64,000 bases of DNA, taken from positions 1-64,000 of the forward strand of contig JAEXZY010000010.1 in the NCBI GenBank assembly GCA_023404955.1. The letters are read 5' to 3'. Source of the stretch: Actinomycetes bacterium (GTDB lineage: Bacteria > Actinomycetota > Actinomycetes > Mycobacteriales > Mycobacteriaceae). The first letter of the stretch is position 1. The number at the start of each line of letters is the position of its first letter. The translations under genes were made by a program, and so were the position numbers. The notes beneath the pieces were generated by a model that was given only the letters and a program-made list of their open reading frames with translations, ran no database searches and was not told the origin of the DNA. Shown here in pieces: positions 1 to 8,352 of the stretch.

Positions 1-1
1 T

Positions 2-580
2 CCCGGTCCCGCCGCCGCTGAACACGAGCACCAGCGCGCGGCGCGGCGGTTCAGTCAGGGGCAGATCGCGTTGATGGCGACCACCCTCGTATTGCTGACG
101 GCCGCGGTGGTGCTCGCGCTGGTGCTCGTGTTCAGCGGCGGCGGGACCGGGACGGCACCGACGACGCGTCTGGCGGCGCCATCGTCGTCCTCGACGTCGT
201 CGTCTGAAGAAACGACGTCAGCAGAGACCACGACGACGTCGAGCAGCAGCCGGCCGATCAGCGGGGTGTCCGGTACGGATTCGCAAGGCTTCGTTGGACA
301 TTCGGCGCGTTGCGACAGCGGCGACTCGGCTGCCGCGGCGATCCGCACGGCTCAGTCGCTGGCCGTGATCTGCAAATCCGGCGACAGCTACTACTACCGC
401 GGTGAGCGGTTGCGCGACGGCGCGAACCTCGAATTGCAGAACGCGCAGCGCTCCGGCGCCGGATTCACCGTCGTCAACCCCGCTGACGGTATCCAGTACG
501 CGGTGCAACCGGACGGGTTGACGCTGTCCAGCAGTCGCGGCGTCGATCGCGAGGCGGCACTGGAATTCGGTTCGAGCTGA
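2..580 (+). CDS. Membrane-anchored protein with Ser/Thr-rich linker, 5' end outside window
   Basis: The frame is open from the first base of the window, so the true start lies upstream; the in-frame TTG and ATG at 71 and 74 sit just before a hydrophobic stretch and are probably internal. A basic, polar lead is followed by one strong membrane segment (positions about 71-145), then a Ser/Thr/Glu linker, then a compact C-terminal domain with two cysteines (the RCDSGDS and VICKSGD stretches). Topology suggests a cytosolic N-terminus and an exported C-terminal domain. I do not recognise a named family and cannot say whether a larger domain, such as a kinase, precedes it. Confidence 0.55.
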   Translation, partial: PGPAAAEHEHQRAARRFSQGQIALMATTLVLLTAAVVLALVLVFSGGGTGTAPTTRLAAPSSSSTSSSEETTSAETTTTSSSSRPISGVSGTDSQGFVGHSARCDSGDSAAAAIRTAQSLAVICKSGDSYYYRGERLRDGANLELQNAQRSGAGFTVVNPADGIQYAVQPDGLTLSSSRGVDREAALEFGSS

Positions 581-699
581 CGTGTGGTCCGCGGTCGAGC
601 GTGGGCCTTGTGCACGCGTTTGGTCGATTTTGCGTGCACAACCCCCACGCTCGGCGGATCACTCGTACAGTACGGCTACGCAGACAGGGGAGGGCAACG

Positions 700-2037
700 A
701 TGACCACCACCGCAGTGCCGCGGTCCAGCGCCGCCGAAACCCGGCGGGCGATCTGGAACACGATCCGAGGGTCATCGGGAAACCTCGTCGAGTGGTACGA
801 CGTCTACGTCTACACCGTGTTCGCAACCTATTTCGAGGGTCAGTTCTTCGATGAGTCCGAGAAGAACTCGACGGTGTACGTGTATGCGATCTTCGCGATC
901 ACATTCGTCATGCGGCCGGTGGGATCGTGGTTCTTCGGGCGCTTCGCCGACCGGCGAGGACGACGGGCGGCGCTGACGGTCAGCGTCTCGCTGATGGCGC
1001 TGTGCTCCTTGGTGATTGCGGTGGTACCGTCCCAGGCCATCATCGGCACCGCGGCGCCGATCATCCTGATCCTCGCCAGGTTGGTGCAGGGGTTCGCGAC
1101 GGGCGGCGAGTACGGCACGTCGGCCACCTACATGTCGGAGGCGGCGACGCGGGAGCGACGCGGCTTCTTCTCGTCGTTCCAGTACGTCACGTTGGTGGGT
1201 GGACATGTGCTCGCGCAGTTCACCCTTCTGATCCTGCAGACCTTCCTCGACGACGATCAACTGCGCGAGTTCGGCTGGCGCATCGCCTTTGCGGTCGGTG
1301 GTGTGGCGGCGATCGTGGTGTTCTGGCTGCGGCGCACGATGGACGAGTCGCTGTCCGAGGACGTGATCGAGGCGGCCAAGGCGGGCGAGGACCCCGGTGC
1401 CGGCTCGATGCGGACGTTGTTCACCCAATACTGGCGCCCGCTGCTGCTGTGCTTCCTGATCACCCTCGGCGGCACCGTCGCGTTCTACACCTACAGTGTC
1501 AACGCACCCGCCATCGTCAAGACCGCCTACAAAGGCGAGGGCATGACCGCGACGTGGGTCAACCTGGCCGGGCTCGTCTTCCTGATGCTGCTGCAACCCA
1601 TCGGTGGGATCATCAGCGACCGCATCGGCCGCAAACCGATGCTCGTGTTCTTCGGTGTCGGCGGCCTGTTCTACACCTATGTGCTGATCACTTACCTGCC
1701 CGAGACACGTTCTCCGCTGACGTCTTTCGCACTCGTCGCGGCGGGTTATGTGATCCTGACCGGATACACCTCGATCAACGCGCTGGTGAAGTCCGAACTG
1801 TTCCCCGCCCACATCCGCGCGCTCGGCGTCGGCGTCGGCTATGCGTTGGCCAACTCGATGTTCGGGGGCACGGCACCGCTGATCTACCAGGCGCTCAAGG
1901 AGCGCGACCAGGTGCCGCTCTTCATCGGCTACGTCACCGTCTGCATCGCGATCTCGTTGGTGGTGTACGTGCTCTTCCTCCGCAACAAGGCGGATACGTA
2001 CCTGGACCGGGAGCGGGGATCGGCGTTCCGCGCGTGA
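700..2037 (+). CDS. MFS metabolite:proton symporter (alpha-ketoglutarate/proline permease type)
   Basis: A 445-residue inner-membrane carrier with 12 predicted membrane segments. The start chosen is ATG 700, preceded by a good Shine-Dalgarno (GGGGAGGG, 686-693); a longer reading from 601 adds an implausible basic leader. The early stretch GNLVEWYDVYVYTVF and the loop motif GRFADRRGRR between segments 2 and 3 are typical of the metabolite:H+ symporter branch (KgtP, ProP, ShiA-like). Substrate, probably a small organic or amino acid, cannot be told from sequence. It stands alone, convergent with the TenA-like gene 2 bases downstream, so it is likely monocistronic. Confidence 0.85.
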   Translation: MTTTAVPRSSAAETRRAIWNTIRGSSGNLVEWYDVYVYTVFATYFEGQFFDESEKNSTVYVYAIFAITFVMRPVGSWFFGRFADRRGRRAALTVSVSLMALCSLVIAVVPSQAIIGTAAPIILILARLVQGFATGGEYGTSATYMSEAATRERRGFFSSFQYVTLVGGHVLAQFTLLILQTFLDDDQLREFGWRIAFAVGGVAAIVVFWLRRTMDESLSEDVIEAAKAGEDPGAGSMRTLFTQYWRPLLLCFLITLGGTVAFYTYSVNAPAIVKTAYKGEGMTATWVNLAGLVFLMLLQPIGGIISDRIGRKPMLVFFGVGGLFYTYVLITYLPETRSPLTSFALVAAGYVILTGYTSINALVKSELFPAHIRALGVGVGYALANSMFGGTAPLIYQALKERDQVPLFIGYVTVCIAISLVVYVLFLRNKADTYLDRERGSAFRA

Positions 2038-2039
2038 GC

Positions 2040-2597
2040 TCAATCCAGGGCCATGTCCCAGAACGCGATCTCGTGCTCGAGAACCTCGCGGACTAGATCT
2101 GCGTACTGCTCAGGCGCGGCGACCTGCTCGAGTCCCTCGACGTAGGCGGCGAATTCGGGCACCGTCCAGTGCTCGACGAACTCCGCGAACGGGGAGTCGC
2201 CCGACGCCGCATGGGACCACGCGAGGAGGTAGACCTTCTCGATCGCCCACAGCGCCGTCAGGGCTGCGGCGGCGGGCTCGGAGTCCAGGCGGCTGAGCAG
2301 CTCTCGGTACGACAGGGTGGCGGGCAGCGCGTCTGCCACGACGTCGAGTCCGCGCTCGGCGGCCTTGACGTCGAACCAGTCCAGTTCGGCGACCAGCGCC
2401 ACGCAACCGCCGGCCACCACTTCCTGCGCCGGCCGGGGCGCCCGCGCCAGCAGCCGGGCCTGGAAGGTCAGCAGGTCGGTGACGAACAGGACATCCTGGA
2501 CCAGCCACCGGTCGAATGCGTCGGCACTGATGCTCCCGTCACGCACGGCGTCGAGGAACGGATGCTGGGTGGCTGCGGTCCACAGCGAATCATGCAT
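2040..2597 (-). CDS. TenA/THI-4 family protein
   Basis: A 185-residue all-helical protein of the TenA/PqqC-like heme-oxygenase fold. Visible family features are the N-terminal HPFLDAVRDGS, the WLVQDVLFV helix, and a C-terminal FVEHWTVPEFAAYV helix followed by HEIAFWDMA. Classical TenA uses a cysteine nucleophile with an assisting glutamate to salvage thiamine pyrimidine breakdown products. The only cysteine here (GGCVAL, near residue 84) is not clearly in the catalytic position, so this may be a TenA_E-type or otherwise diverged member. The gene is monocistronic-looking, upstream of and co-oriented with nothing obviously related to thiamine. Activity is therefore an inference. Confidence 0.7.
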   Translation of the reverse strand: MHDSLWTAATQHPFLDAVRDGSISADAFDRWLVQDVLFVTDLLTFQARLLARAPRPAQEVVAGGCVALVAELDWFDVKAAERGLDVVADALPATLSYRELLSRLDSEPAAAALTALWAIEKVYLLAWSHAASGDSPFAEFVEHWTVPEFAAYVEGLEQVAAPEQYADLVREVLEHEIAFWDMALD

Positions 2598-2622
2598 ACC
2601 GACAAAGTAATCGGTGTGGTCG

Positions 2623-3972
2623 TCACGCCGTCAACTGCGCCGCCGAGGCGACGATCCAGGCCAGCTCCTCGTGGAAGATGTCGCTGTGCGCTCCCGAGGG
2701 CGGGTCGCCCTCGTCGACGACGGCCGAGGAGTCGATGTTGAGGATCGCGCCGTTGACGAAGGCGTACCGGGTGCCGACGGCATCGATGAACGCCGTCGGA
2801 CTCTGGTACGCGCCGAGGGAGCCGATCGCGCGGAAGCGGAACAGCGGGTCCTCGGCAGCCGCGCGGTCGTCGCCAGAGGCCAGGGAGGCCAGCGGATAGC
2901 TCAGGCTGAGTGCGGTGTCGTGACTGGAGTAGCAGACCGTCAACGGTCCGTCGACGCGCGACAGCATGCCCGCAAGAGCGCCGCGTTCTCCGGGAGCCCA
3001 CGGAAGGGCATCGCTGAACGCGAAGCGGGAGAAGGCCCCCTCGAGCAGCGTGACCGACTTGACCGGGGACGGGTCTACCGATGGCAGGCCGGCCAGGGCG
3101 AACGAGACGACGCGTCCGCCGAAGCTGTGCCCGATCAAATGGATGCGCACCTGAGCGAAGTCGGGCTGGGCGGCGATCCGTCCGATCAGCGGCCCTACGC
3201 CACGCTGGCCGACCAGGCCCGCCCGGTTCTTCATCTGCCAGTACGACAGCCCGCGCAGCGCCTCTTTGGCTCCGCGCCAGAGCTTTTCGAGCCGATCACG
3301 CACGCCGGCTGCGCCCCCGCTCTCCCCGTTGGTGATATCGACGCCCGAGTCGATGAGCGCGTCGGCGAATTTCTCGAACACCTTGTCCGCCTGCGCGGGG
3401 TCATCGAGCATTGCCGGTTGTGCAGAGCTGGGCTCGCCTCCATCGGGGGATTCGACCGCCACCGCCGCGTTGAACTCCTGCATCGCGCGGAACAACTCGT
3501 CCACGCCCGCCTCGCTGGGCTCGGCGGCCAGGAGTTCAGCGATCTCATCGAGTTCTCGTGCGCCCTGGGGGAACACCGCTTTGAGGTCGGCTACGTCTTG
3601 CGGGTTCAAGACCGGGGTGCCTGCGGCAGCGGTCGCGGTGGCCTGCAGCCCGGCGGCGCCGGTGGCGGTGCCGTCCGGTGTCGGATCGAAGTCGGGGATG
3701 GTCACGTCGCGCCACAGCTGCGACGGCCATCGGATGCCGACGAAGCCGACCCGATGGTCGGGGCCGACGTGGGCCTTCAACAGATCGAACCACCGGGCGT
3801 ACAGGGACGATGCCGCGGCTTCGTCGTTGTTCCAGCCGTGCGAGAACACCACCAGATCCGTCAGATGACTCTCGCGCAGATTCTCGACCAACCGCTGCTC
3901 GCCCGCGCTGTCGACGTCACCGTCGGCGTCGAACGACACCGCCCAGGGACCGAAAAACGTTGGTGCGGCCAT
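2623..3972 (-). CDS. Alpha/beta-hydrolase fold protein paired with a subtilase
   Basis: A 449-residue serine hydrolase-like protein with no signal peptide or membrane segment. The nucleophile elbow is GHSFGG (Ser283), the oxyanion-type HGW motif is at residues 46-48 and acid/base candidates are Asp352 (SSHDTALS) and His429. A large insertion rich in Ala, Asp and Glu (about residues 95-245) separates the HGW motif from the nucleophile, making it longer than typical lipases. It lies 18 bases downstream of the subtilase gene on the same strand and is almost certainly co-transcribed. Substrate is unknown; the cytosolic protease plus hydrolase pairing suggests an effector role rather than nutrient digestion. 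Confidence 0.7.
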   Translation of the reverse strand: MAAPTFFGPWAVSFDADGDVDSAGEQRLVENLRESHLTDLVVFSHGWNNDEAAASSLYARWFDLLKAHVGPDHRVGFVGIRWPSQLWRDVTIPDFDPTPDGTATGAAGLQATATAAAGTPVLNPQDVADLKAVFPQGARELDEIAELLAAEPSEAGVDELFRAMQEFNAAVAVESPDGGEPSSAQPAMLDDPAQADKVFEKFADALIDSGVDITNGESGGAAGVRDRLEKLWRGAKEALRGLSYWQMKNRAGLVGQRGVGPLIGRIAAQPDFAQVRIHLIGHSFGGRVVSFALAGLPSVDPSPVKSVTLLEGAFSRFAFSDALPWAPGERGALAGMLSRVDGPLTVCYSSHDTALSLSYPLASLASGDDRAAAEDPLFRFRAIGSLGAYQSPTAFIDAVGTRYAFVNGAILNIDSSAVVDEGDPPSGAHSDIFHEELAWIVASAAQLTA

Positions 3973-3990
3973 GTTCTTTCTTCCTCTCGG

Positions 3991-5955
3991 TCAGGGCGTC
4001 TGCAGGGCGCGCATCAGGTCCACCAGTCCAGCGCCCTGGAAGTAGCGATCACGGTTGAGCGACGTCGCCGACGACATGAAGATCTCTTTGACGTCGTCGG
4101 GCTTGCCCACGTATTCGCGCTGCACGGAGAGGAACGCGGCGATCGCTCCCGAGACGTGGGGGGCGGACATGCTCGTCCCGCTGTCCTCGATGTACACCGC
4201 GGCGTCCTCGAAACCCGGGAAATGGGCGCTGCGAATGCTCGCAAGGTTCTTGCCCGCCGCGGCCGAGGTGATGCGTTCTCCCGGCGCGACGAGATCCGGC
4301 TTGGGGCGCCCATCACCGGTGGGCCCGCGGGAGGAGAAGAACGAAATGCCGTTGGTATGCGGTGCATCGCGGTGGGTGGAGCCGACGGTGATGGCCTTCT
4401 CCGCGTTGCCGGGATCGTTGATCGTGACGCCGGCGCTGAACTGGGTGACGTCAGACTGGGTCGCGTTCAGCGTGACGTAGCCGGAGTTACCGGCCGCCAC
4501 CACCACGACGACACCGGAGGACACCAGGCGGTTGACTTCGAGGCACAGCGGGCTCTGCCCGCACCCGAACCAGTCGGCGAGGAAGCCGTACCCCAATGAC
4601 AGGTTCACACCGTGGATGCGCGTGAGTTTGCCTGCCTCGTCGTTCTTCTGGCGTACATAGGCCAATGCCGCGATCACACGGGCCGTCCGCGCAGTGAGGT
4701 CGCCGTACTTGCTCAGCACCTTCAAGCTGACCAGCTTGGCCAGCGGCGCAACACCATTGAGCAATTCGATGTCGACCGTTCGGGGGACCAGGATGGGATC
4801 GTTGCTTCCCACCGCGCCGTTGTTCCGGCGCTTCTCGACGGCCAGCGCATGGCGCGTGTCATCGCCGGGCTTCCAACGCTGCAGGCCGCCGGCGATGATC
4901 CCTGCCACGTGGGTGCCGTGCCCGTCCTCGTCGATCAGCGCGACTGCCGGATCGTCACTGTTGGAGACGAAGTCGCGGTGGAGATCGGCGACCGACGGGT
5001 CATCGAGCGTGTGATCGCCGAGGAAATGTGGATGCTCACCGTCGATACCGGAGTCGATGACGGCCCACACGATGCCCTGGCCGTAGGCGGCGAAGGCACG
5101 TTGGGCCGTGGTGGCTTTCACGGTCGCGCCGGATGCGTCGATCTGCGGGTGGATGGGGAAGTCCGGCCAGATCCGGAAGATGGCCCGCTGCGGCCAGTCC
5201 CCACCGGCCGAGTCGGCGGTGACGATGTTCTTCACCTGCTCGTCAGTCAGATCCCCGGACATGTACTGATCGGCCACCACGAGGGGTGTACCCGCGGCTC
5301 CGACCAAGTTCCACAGCTGCTCCACGCGGGCGATCGCGCCGGCGGCACCGGTTTCCGACGCGGAATGGGTCCCGACGCCGTACTGCAGATTCAGCTCGAT
5401 CATCACCGGTTTCGGCTGACCAGCGTCAGCCTGCACGGCGGCATCGAAAGGGGAGCGGCCCGCGTACTCCACTGTGAACGACGGCTCGGTGATGCCGATG
5501 ACGGGTGTGTGTTCCGCGGGCGGCGGTGCCTTCTCCTGCAGCGGTGTGGTGACCACGCCGGCCATCACCGGTCCCGACGACGTGATCGGCTCGGCCACGG
5601 GCGCGGTGTCCTCGGCGACAAGGGCGCCCAGTCTGCAATCGTCTGAGGCCTGCTTCTTCCCGGCGGCTGTGGTGGCCCAGGCAGGGTCGGCGGTCCGGCT
5701 TCTCGGGCGGCGCAGCAGCTTCTGCGCCACGAGCGACGCCAACGCCTCGTCTACCCGCGTCTCCCACGAAGGCCGTGCGCCCTCGTACAGCCGATCGGCC
5801 GGCAGAAAGACAGCGGCGAATCTGGCGCCGACCATCTCCTTGATCCGGGTGGCCGTCGCCGGCTGACTGAGCTCCTCGAGGGCCTGCACCGCGCACAACG
5901 CTCTGGCCTGCCAGGCGCGTTCTCGTGGCGGAGGTACGAGGGAATCGTCGCTCAT
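3991..5955 (-). CDS. S8 family subtilase with N-terminal winged-helix-like domain
   Basis: A 654-residue serine protease with an intact triad: Asp301 (VIDSGIDGEHP), His346 (DGHGTHVAG) and Ser595 (SGTSMSAPH), with the oxyanion Asn490 in AAGN. There is no signal peptide. Residues about 14-100 look like a winged-helix domain of the Mrr-N kind (ALCAVQALEEL, ATRIKEMV, ALASLVAQKLL), which implies a cytosolic protein that may bind nucleic acid or a partner. Residues 100-270 form a linker/prodomain-like region. The start ATG 5955 has a strong GGGAGGT ribosome site. It heads a two-gene operon with the alpha/beta hydrolase. The enzyme class is certain; the biological role is not known. Confidence 0.85.
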   Translation of the reverse strand: MSDDSLVPPPRERAWQARALCAVQALEELSQPATATRIKEMVGARFAAVFLPADRLYEGARPSWETRVDEALASLVAQKLLRRPRSRTADPAWATTAAGKKQASDDCRLGALVAEDTAPVAEPITSSGPVMAGVVTTPLQEKAPPPAEHTPVIGITEPSFTVEYAGRSPFDAAVQADAGQPKPVMIELNLQYGVGTHSASETGAAGAIARVEQLWNLVGAAGTPLVVADQYMSGDLTDEQVKNIVTADSAGGDWPQRAIFRIWPDFPIHPQIDASGATVKATTAQRAFAAYGQGIVWAVIDSGIDGEHPHFLGDHTLDDPSVADLHRDFVSNSDDPAVALIDEDGHGTHVAGIIAGGLQRWKPGDDTRHALAVEKRRNNGAVGSNDPILVPRTVDIELLNGVAPLAKLVSLKVLSKYGDLTARTARVIAALAYVRQKNDEAGKLTRIHGVNLSLGYGFLADWFGCGQSPLCLEVNRLVSSGVVVVVAAGNSGYVTLNATQSDVTQFSAGVTINDPGNAEKAITVGSTHRDAPHTNGISFFSSRGPTGDGRPKPDLVAPGERITSAAAGKNLASIRSAHFPGFEDAAVYIEDSGTSMSAPHVSGAIAAFLSVQREYVGKPDDVKEIFMSSATSLNRDRYFQGAGLVDLMRALQTP

Positions 5956-6101
5956 GGCACTACCTCCCCGGGTCGGCAGGACGCCGCTGCGCCCACCCGG
6001 GTTGGAAATTACCCCGCCGACCTCCTGTCATGGGCTTTATCGTGCGCCCGCCATCGGACGATGTCCTGAGTAGCGCACTACCTGACTGCTGCACGACACC
6101 A

Positions 6102-6139
6102 GCGCCGGGCACCTCTTTTCCCGATTAGGTGCCCGGCGC
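6102..6139 (-). terminator. Strong hairpin terminator downstream of the 6153-7279 operon
   Basis: A perfect 13-base inverted repeat, GCGCCGGGCACCT (6102-6114) and its complement (6127-6139), with a 12-base loop. It begins 13 bases beyond the stop codon of the leftward gene ending at 6153. No T-run follows, which is usual for mycobacterial intrinsic terminators. Confidence 0.7.
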
Positions 6140-6152
6140 CTCTGTGCTCCTG

Positions 6153-6698
6153 TCAGACCGAGAGCAGCCTTTCGAAGAAGCTGCGGTAGCGCTTGAGGGC
6201 GACGCGCAGGTCCTCGGTCGAGGCCTGCTCGCCGCGGCTCCACTGCTCCTCGAGCCGGGACCTGGCCTGCCCGAAGCCCGTGGTCAGCTGCTGCACCAGG
6301 TCGGAGACGAGGCTATCGGCCTTTTGTACGCAGTCCTTCGGATCGTCGACGAAGCTGGCTTGCACCGCGTCCCAGCGTGCCCGCAGGCCTGCGAGCTCGT
6401 CGTGGGCGAAAAGCCCCGCATCCGTGTCGGTCTCGTGACCCGAGTGGGCTTCGTGACCGGAGTGGGTCGCGTGGCCGGAGTGGCTCGACGGGTCGGGCGG
6501 CTCGTGCTGAGTGGTGCGCTGCTCCTGCTGTTGCCCACCCAGCGCGATGTTCGGATCCATCGGCGCGGTCGGCGGACCCGCGCTACGGGTCGCGGCGGTC
6601 TCGTTCTGCATCGGAGCCACCTGATCCTCCGGGATGTGGTTGGGGTTCTCCGTGGCGTACTGGCGGGAGAGGTCGGTGTGTTGATCGTGGGTGGTCAT
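6153..6698 (-). CDS. Hypothetical protein, His/Ser-rich N-half and paralogous C-terminal domain
   Basis: A 181-residue soluble protein. The first 100 residues are low-complexity, rich in Gln, Thr, Pro and a SGH repeat (HSGHATHSGHEAHSGHE). The C-terminal half (about 103-181) is a helical domain with the pattern RWDAVQ, FVDDP, ADSLV, then YRSFFERLL. The same pattern closes the upstream neighbour, so the two are paralogues. Its start overlaps the neighbour's stop by 4 bases (ATGA), showing translational coupling. The family is common as a stress-associated conserved hypothetical in mycobacteria; I know no function. The His-rich tract could bind metal, but that is speculation. Confidence 0.65.
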   Translation of the reverse strand: MTTHDQHTDLSRQYATENPNHIPEDQVAPMQNETAATRSAGPPTAPMDPNIALGGQQQEQRTTQHEPPDPSSHSGHATHSGHEAHSGHETDTDAGLFAHDELAGLRARWDAVQASFVDDPKDCVQKADSLVSDLVQQLTTGFGQARSRLEEQWSRGEQASTEDLRVALKRYRSFFERLLSV

Positions 6699-7279
6699 GC
6701 GCGTGCCTCCTTCGAGGTGTCATTCGAGGGTCCACTGTCGGTGGTGTCGAGAAGTCGTGCGAACAGCGCGCGGTAATGCACGAAGGCCTCCCGCTGCCGC
6801 TCGGTGTCGATCTCGCCGCGCTGCTGGGCGGTGTGCACACTGTGTGCGGCGCGGTAGTTCTCGACGATGTGAGGGTGGTCCACGGAGATGTCGGCGGCGC
6901 GGCGTTCGAAGTCATCGACGGGGTAGCCGCGCTGGCGCATCACCTCGGTGACGAGCAGATCGGCGGTGCCGACGGCCCGCGCGGGGTCGTCGACGAACTC
7001 CGTCTGCACCTGCACCCACCGATGCTCGAAGTCGTTGCGTGCGACGGGGGAGAGCGCCACGATGTCGAGCTTGTCGCGCTTGCGGGCCCGGGCGGCCAGT
7101 TCCTTCTCCGCCGCCTTGGGGTCACCGGTGCGCTGTACGGTCCGGTCGTATTCCGGCCCAAAGTGTTGCTTGAGGTCCTGACTGCGTTTGCGGCCTCCGC
7201 CGGAACGCACTGCCAGTACCACGAGCACGATCACCACGATGATTGCTGCAGCGATCAAAATCCATTGCCAGGTAGGCAT
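6695..7279 (-). CDS. Membrane-anchored hypothetical protein, paralogue of its downstream neighbour
   Basis: A 194-residue protein with one N-terminal membrane segment (residues about 5-24, the run WILIAAAIIVVIVLVVLAV) followed by a basic stretch GGGRKRS, so the C-terminal domain faces the cytosol. The cytosolic part contains HRWVQVQTEFVDDP, ADLLVTEVMRQRGYP and near the end YRALFARLL, matching the domain of the 181-residue neighbour. RGY(P)xxDFE is a familiar signature of a conserved actinobacterial hypothetical family with one membrane span. First gene of a two-gene operon. Function unknown; a stress-linked membrane role is only a guess from the adjacent DUF6131-like and response-regulator genes. 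Confidence 0.65.
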   Translation of the reverse strand: MPTWQWILIAAAIIVVIVLVVLAVRSGGGRKRSQDLKQHFGPEYDRTVQRTGDPKAAEKELAARARKRDKLDIVALSPVARNDFEHRWVQVQTEFVDDPARAVGTADLLVTEVMRQRGYPVDDFERRAADISVDHPHIVENYRAAHSVHTAQQRGEIDTERQREAFVHYRALFARLLDTTDSGPSNDTSKEARA

Positions 7280-7370
7280 TTCGAACTCCTTTCGTACGTA
7301 TCGGGTAACCGTGGCACTGCCTACGCAAACGTCAGTTTGTGACTGGTGTCACGCTCACCCAGGCCAGGAC

Positions 7371-7526
7371 TCAGTAGTAGTGACGACGACCGCCGACCGC
7401 GCGTCCGGCGGAGCCGAGGACCGCGAGGACGACCCCGACGACGAGGAGAATGACCCCGATCGTGGTGAGAATCGAGATCTTCAGCAGGAGTCCCGCGATG
7501 ACGGCGATGATGCCGAGAATGATCAT
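7371..7526 (-). CDS. DUF6131-like small membrane protein
   Basis: A 51-residue protein read from ATG 7526 to TGA 7371. It consists of two hydrophobic segments (residues 2-15 and 23-38) separated by a short polar turn, and ends in GRAVGGRRHYY. The two-span layout and the RRHYY tail match small DUF6131-type proteins common in mycobacteria, whose function is unknown. It is divergent from the LuxR-type response regulator at 7629, sharing a 100-base intergenic region. Too small for most gene callers but well supported by composition, stop placement and recognisable tail. Confidence 0.75.
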   Translation of the reverse strand: MIILGIIAVIAGLLLKISILTTIGVILLVVGVVLAVLGSAGRAVGGRRHYY

Positions 7527-7588
7527 GATCGAACCTTCCGTAGGGGGAGTTTCGGCCGTTCAGACCATGTTCAGTCGACCACCCTCAA

Positions 7589-7612
7589 GGGTGTGGCGGT
7601 ACACCCCTAGGG
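7589..7612. promoter_or_regulatory. Inverted repeats upstream of the response regulator
   Basis: Two short dyads lie between the DUF6131-like gene and the response regulator: GGGTGT/ACACCC (7589-7594 and 7601-7606) and the palindrome CCCTAGGG (7605-7612). They are candidate binding sites for the LuxR-type regulator itself. Position is supportive; binding is inference. Confidence 0.35.
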
Positions 7613-7628
7613 AGGTAATGTCACCGCC

Positions 7629-8285
7629 GTGGCCGAGCCGATCACCGTGGCGCTCATCGACGACTACGACGTCGTCGTCCAAGGCGTGGCCAACATGCTC
7701 GAGCCGTACCGGGACCGCATCGTGATCGCCGAACTCGATGCCAGCACCCCGCTCAAGGACACCGTCGACATCGCGCTCTACGACAGCTTTGCTCAGCCCG
7801 AATCCGACCACGAGGAGATCGGGGTTCTGGTCGCGAATCCGTGTGCCCGACGAGTTGTCGTGTACACGTGGAACTTTCACCCCGATCTGATCGCCAGCGC
7901 ACGGGAGCGCGGTGCGCACGGCTACCTGTCGAAGACTCTGCCGGCCCGCGAACTCGTGGCCGCTCTGGAGGCGGTGCACCGCGGCGAGACGGTGATCAGC
8001 GAGACGCCGCCGCGGGCCCGCCCCGCCCCGGGCAACGACTGGCCCGGCCGCGGCGAGGGCCTCAGTGACCGGGAGGCCGAGATCCTTGCGCTGATCACCC
8101 AGGGTAAGAGCAACGCCGATGTCGCGCGGTTGACCTATCTGAGTCCGAACACGGTGAAGTCCTACATCCGGTCGCTGTATCGCAAGCTCGACGTGCAGAG
8201 TCGGACGCAGGCAGTGCTGTGGGGCACCCGGCACGGTTTCCTGCCGGATCACCACCGCATCGAGCACTGGCGGGGTGGGCCGTAG
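7629..8285 (+). CDS. LuxR/NarL-family response regulator
   Basis: A 218-residue two-domain regulator. The receiver (residues 5-125) keeps the acidic pair Asp11/Asp12, a plausible phospho-acceptor Asp52 (ALYDSF), Thr80 and the invariant Lys102 (YLSK). The LuxR helix-turn-helix occupies about 147-200 (LSDREAEILALI, SPNTVKSYIRSLYRKL). The start is GTG 7629; the GGAGG at 7611-7615 is 13 bases upstream, longer than ideal. No histidine kinase is nearby, so it is an orphan regulator or one driven by a distant kinase. It directly precedes the desaturase gene and may affect it; targets are otherwise unknown. Confidence 0.85.
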   Translation: MAEPITVALIDDYDVVVQGVANMLEPYRDRIVIAELDASTPLKDTVDIALYDSFAQPESDHEEIGVLVANPCARRVVVYTWNFHPDLIASARERGAHGYLSKTLPARELVAALEAVHRGETVISETPPRARPAPGNDWPGRGEGLSDREAEILALITQGKSNADVARLTYLSPNTVKSYIRSLYRKLDVQSRTQAVLWGTRHGFLPDHHRIEHWRGGP

Positions 8286-8352
8286 CGCTTGTGCGGGTAG
8301 GGTGGGCGCACATGCCCGGCGCGCTACGGCCCGGAACAATCGAGGACACCTC

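Noticed and set aside
2614..4599. Long rightward frame opposite the hydrolase and subtilase genes
   Set aside because: No domain or ribosome site; it mirrors two well-supported genes.
7629..7990. Possible degenerate receiver domain in the response regulator
   Set aside because: The acidic pair, Asp52, Thr80 and Lys102 are all present, so the receiver looks functional.
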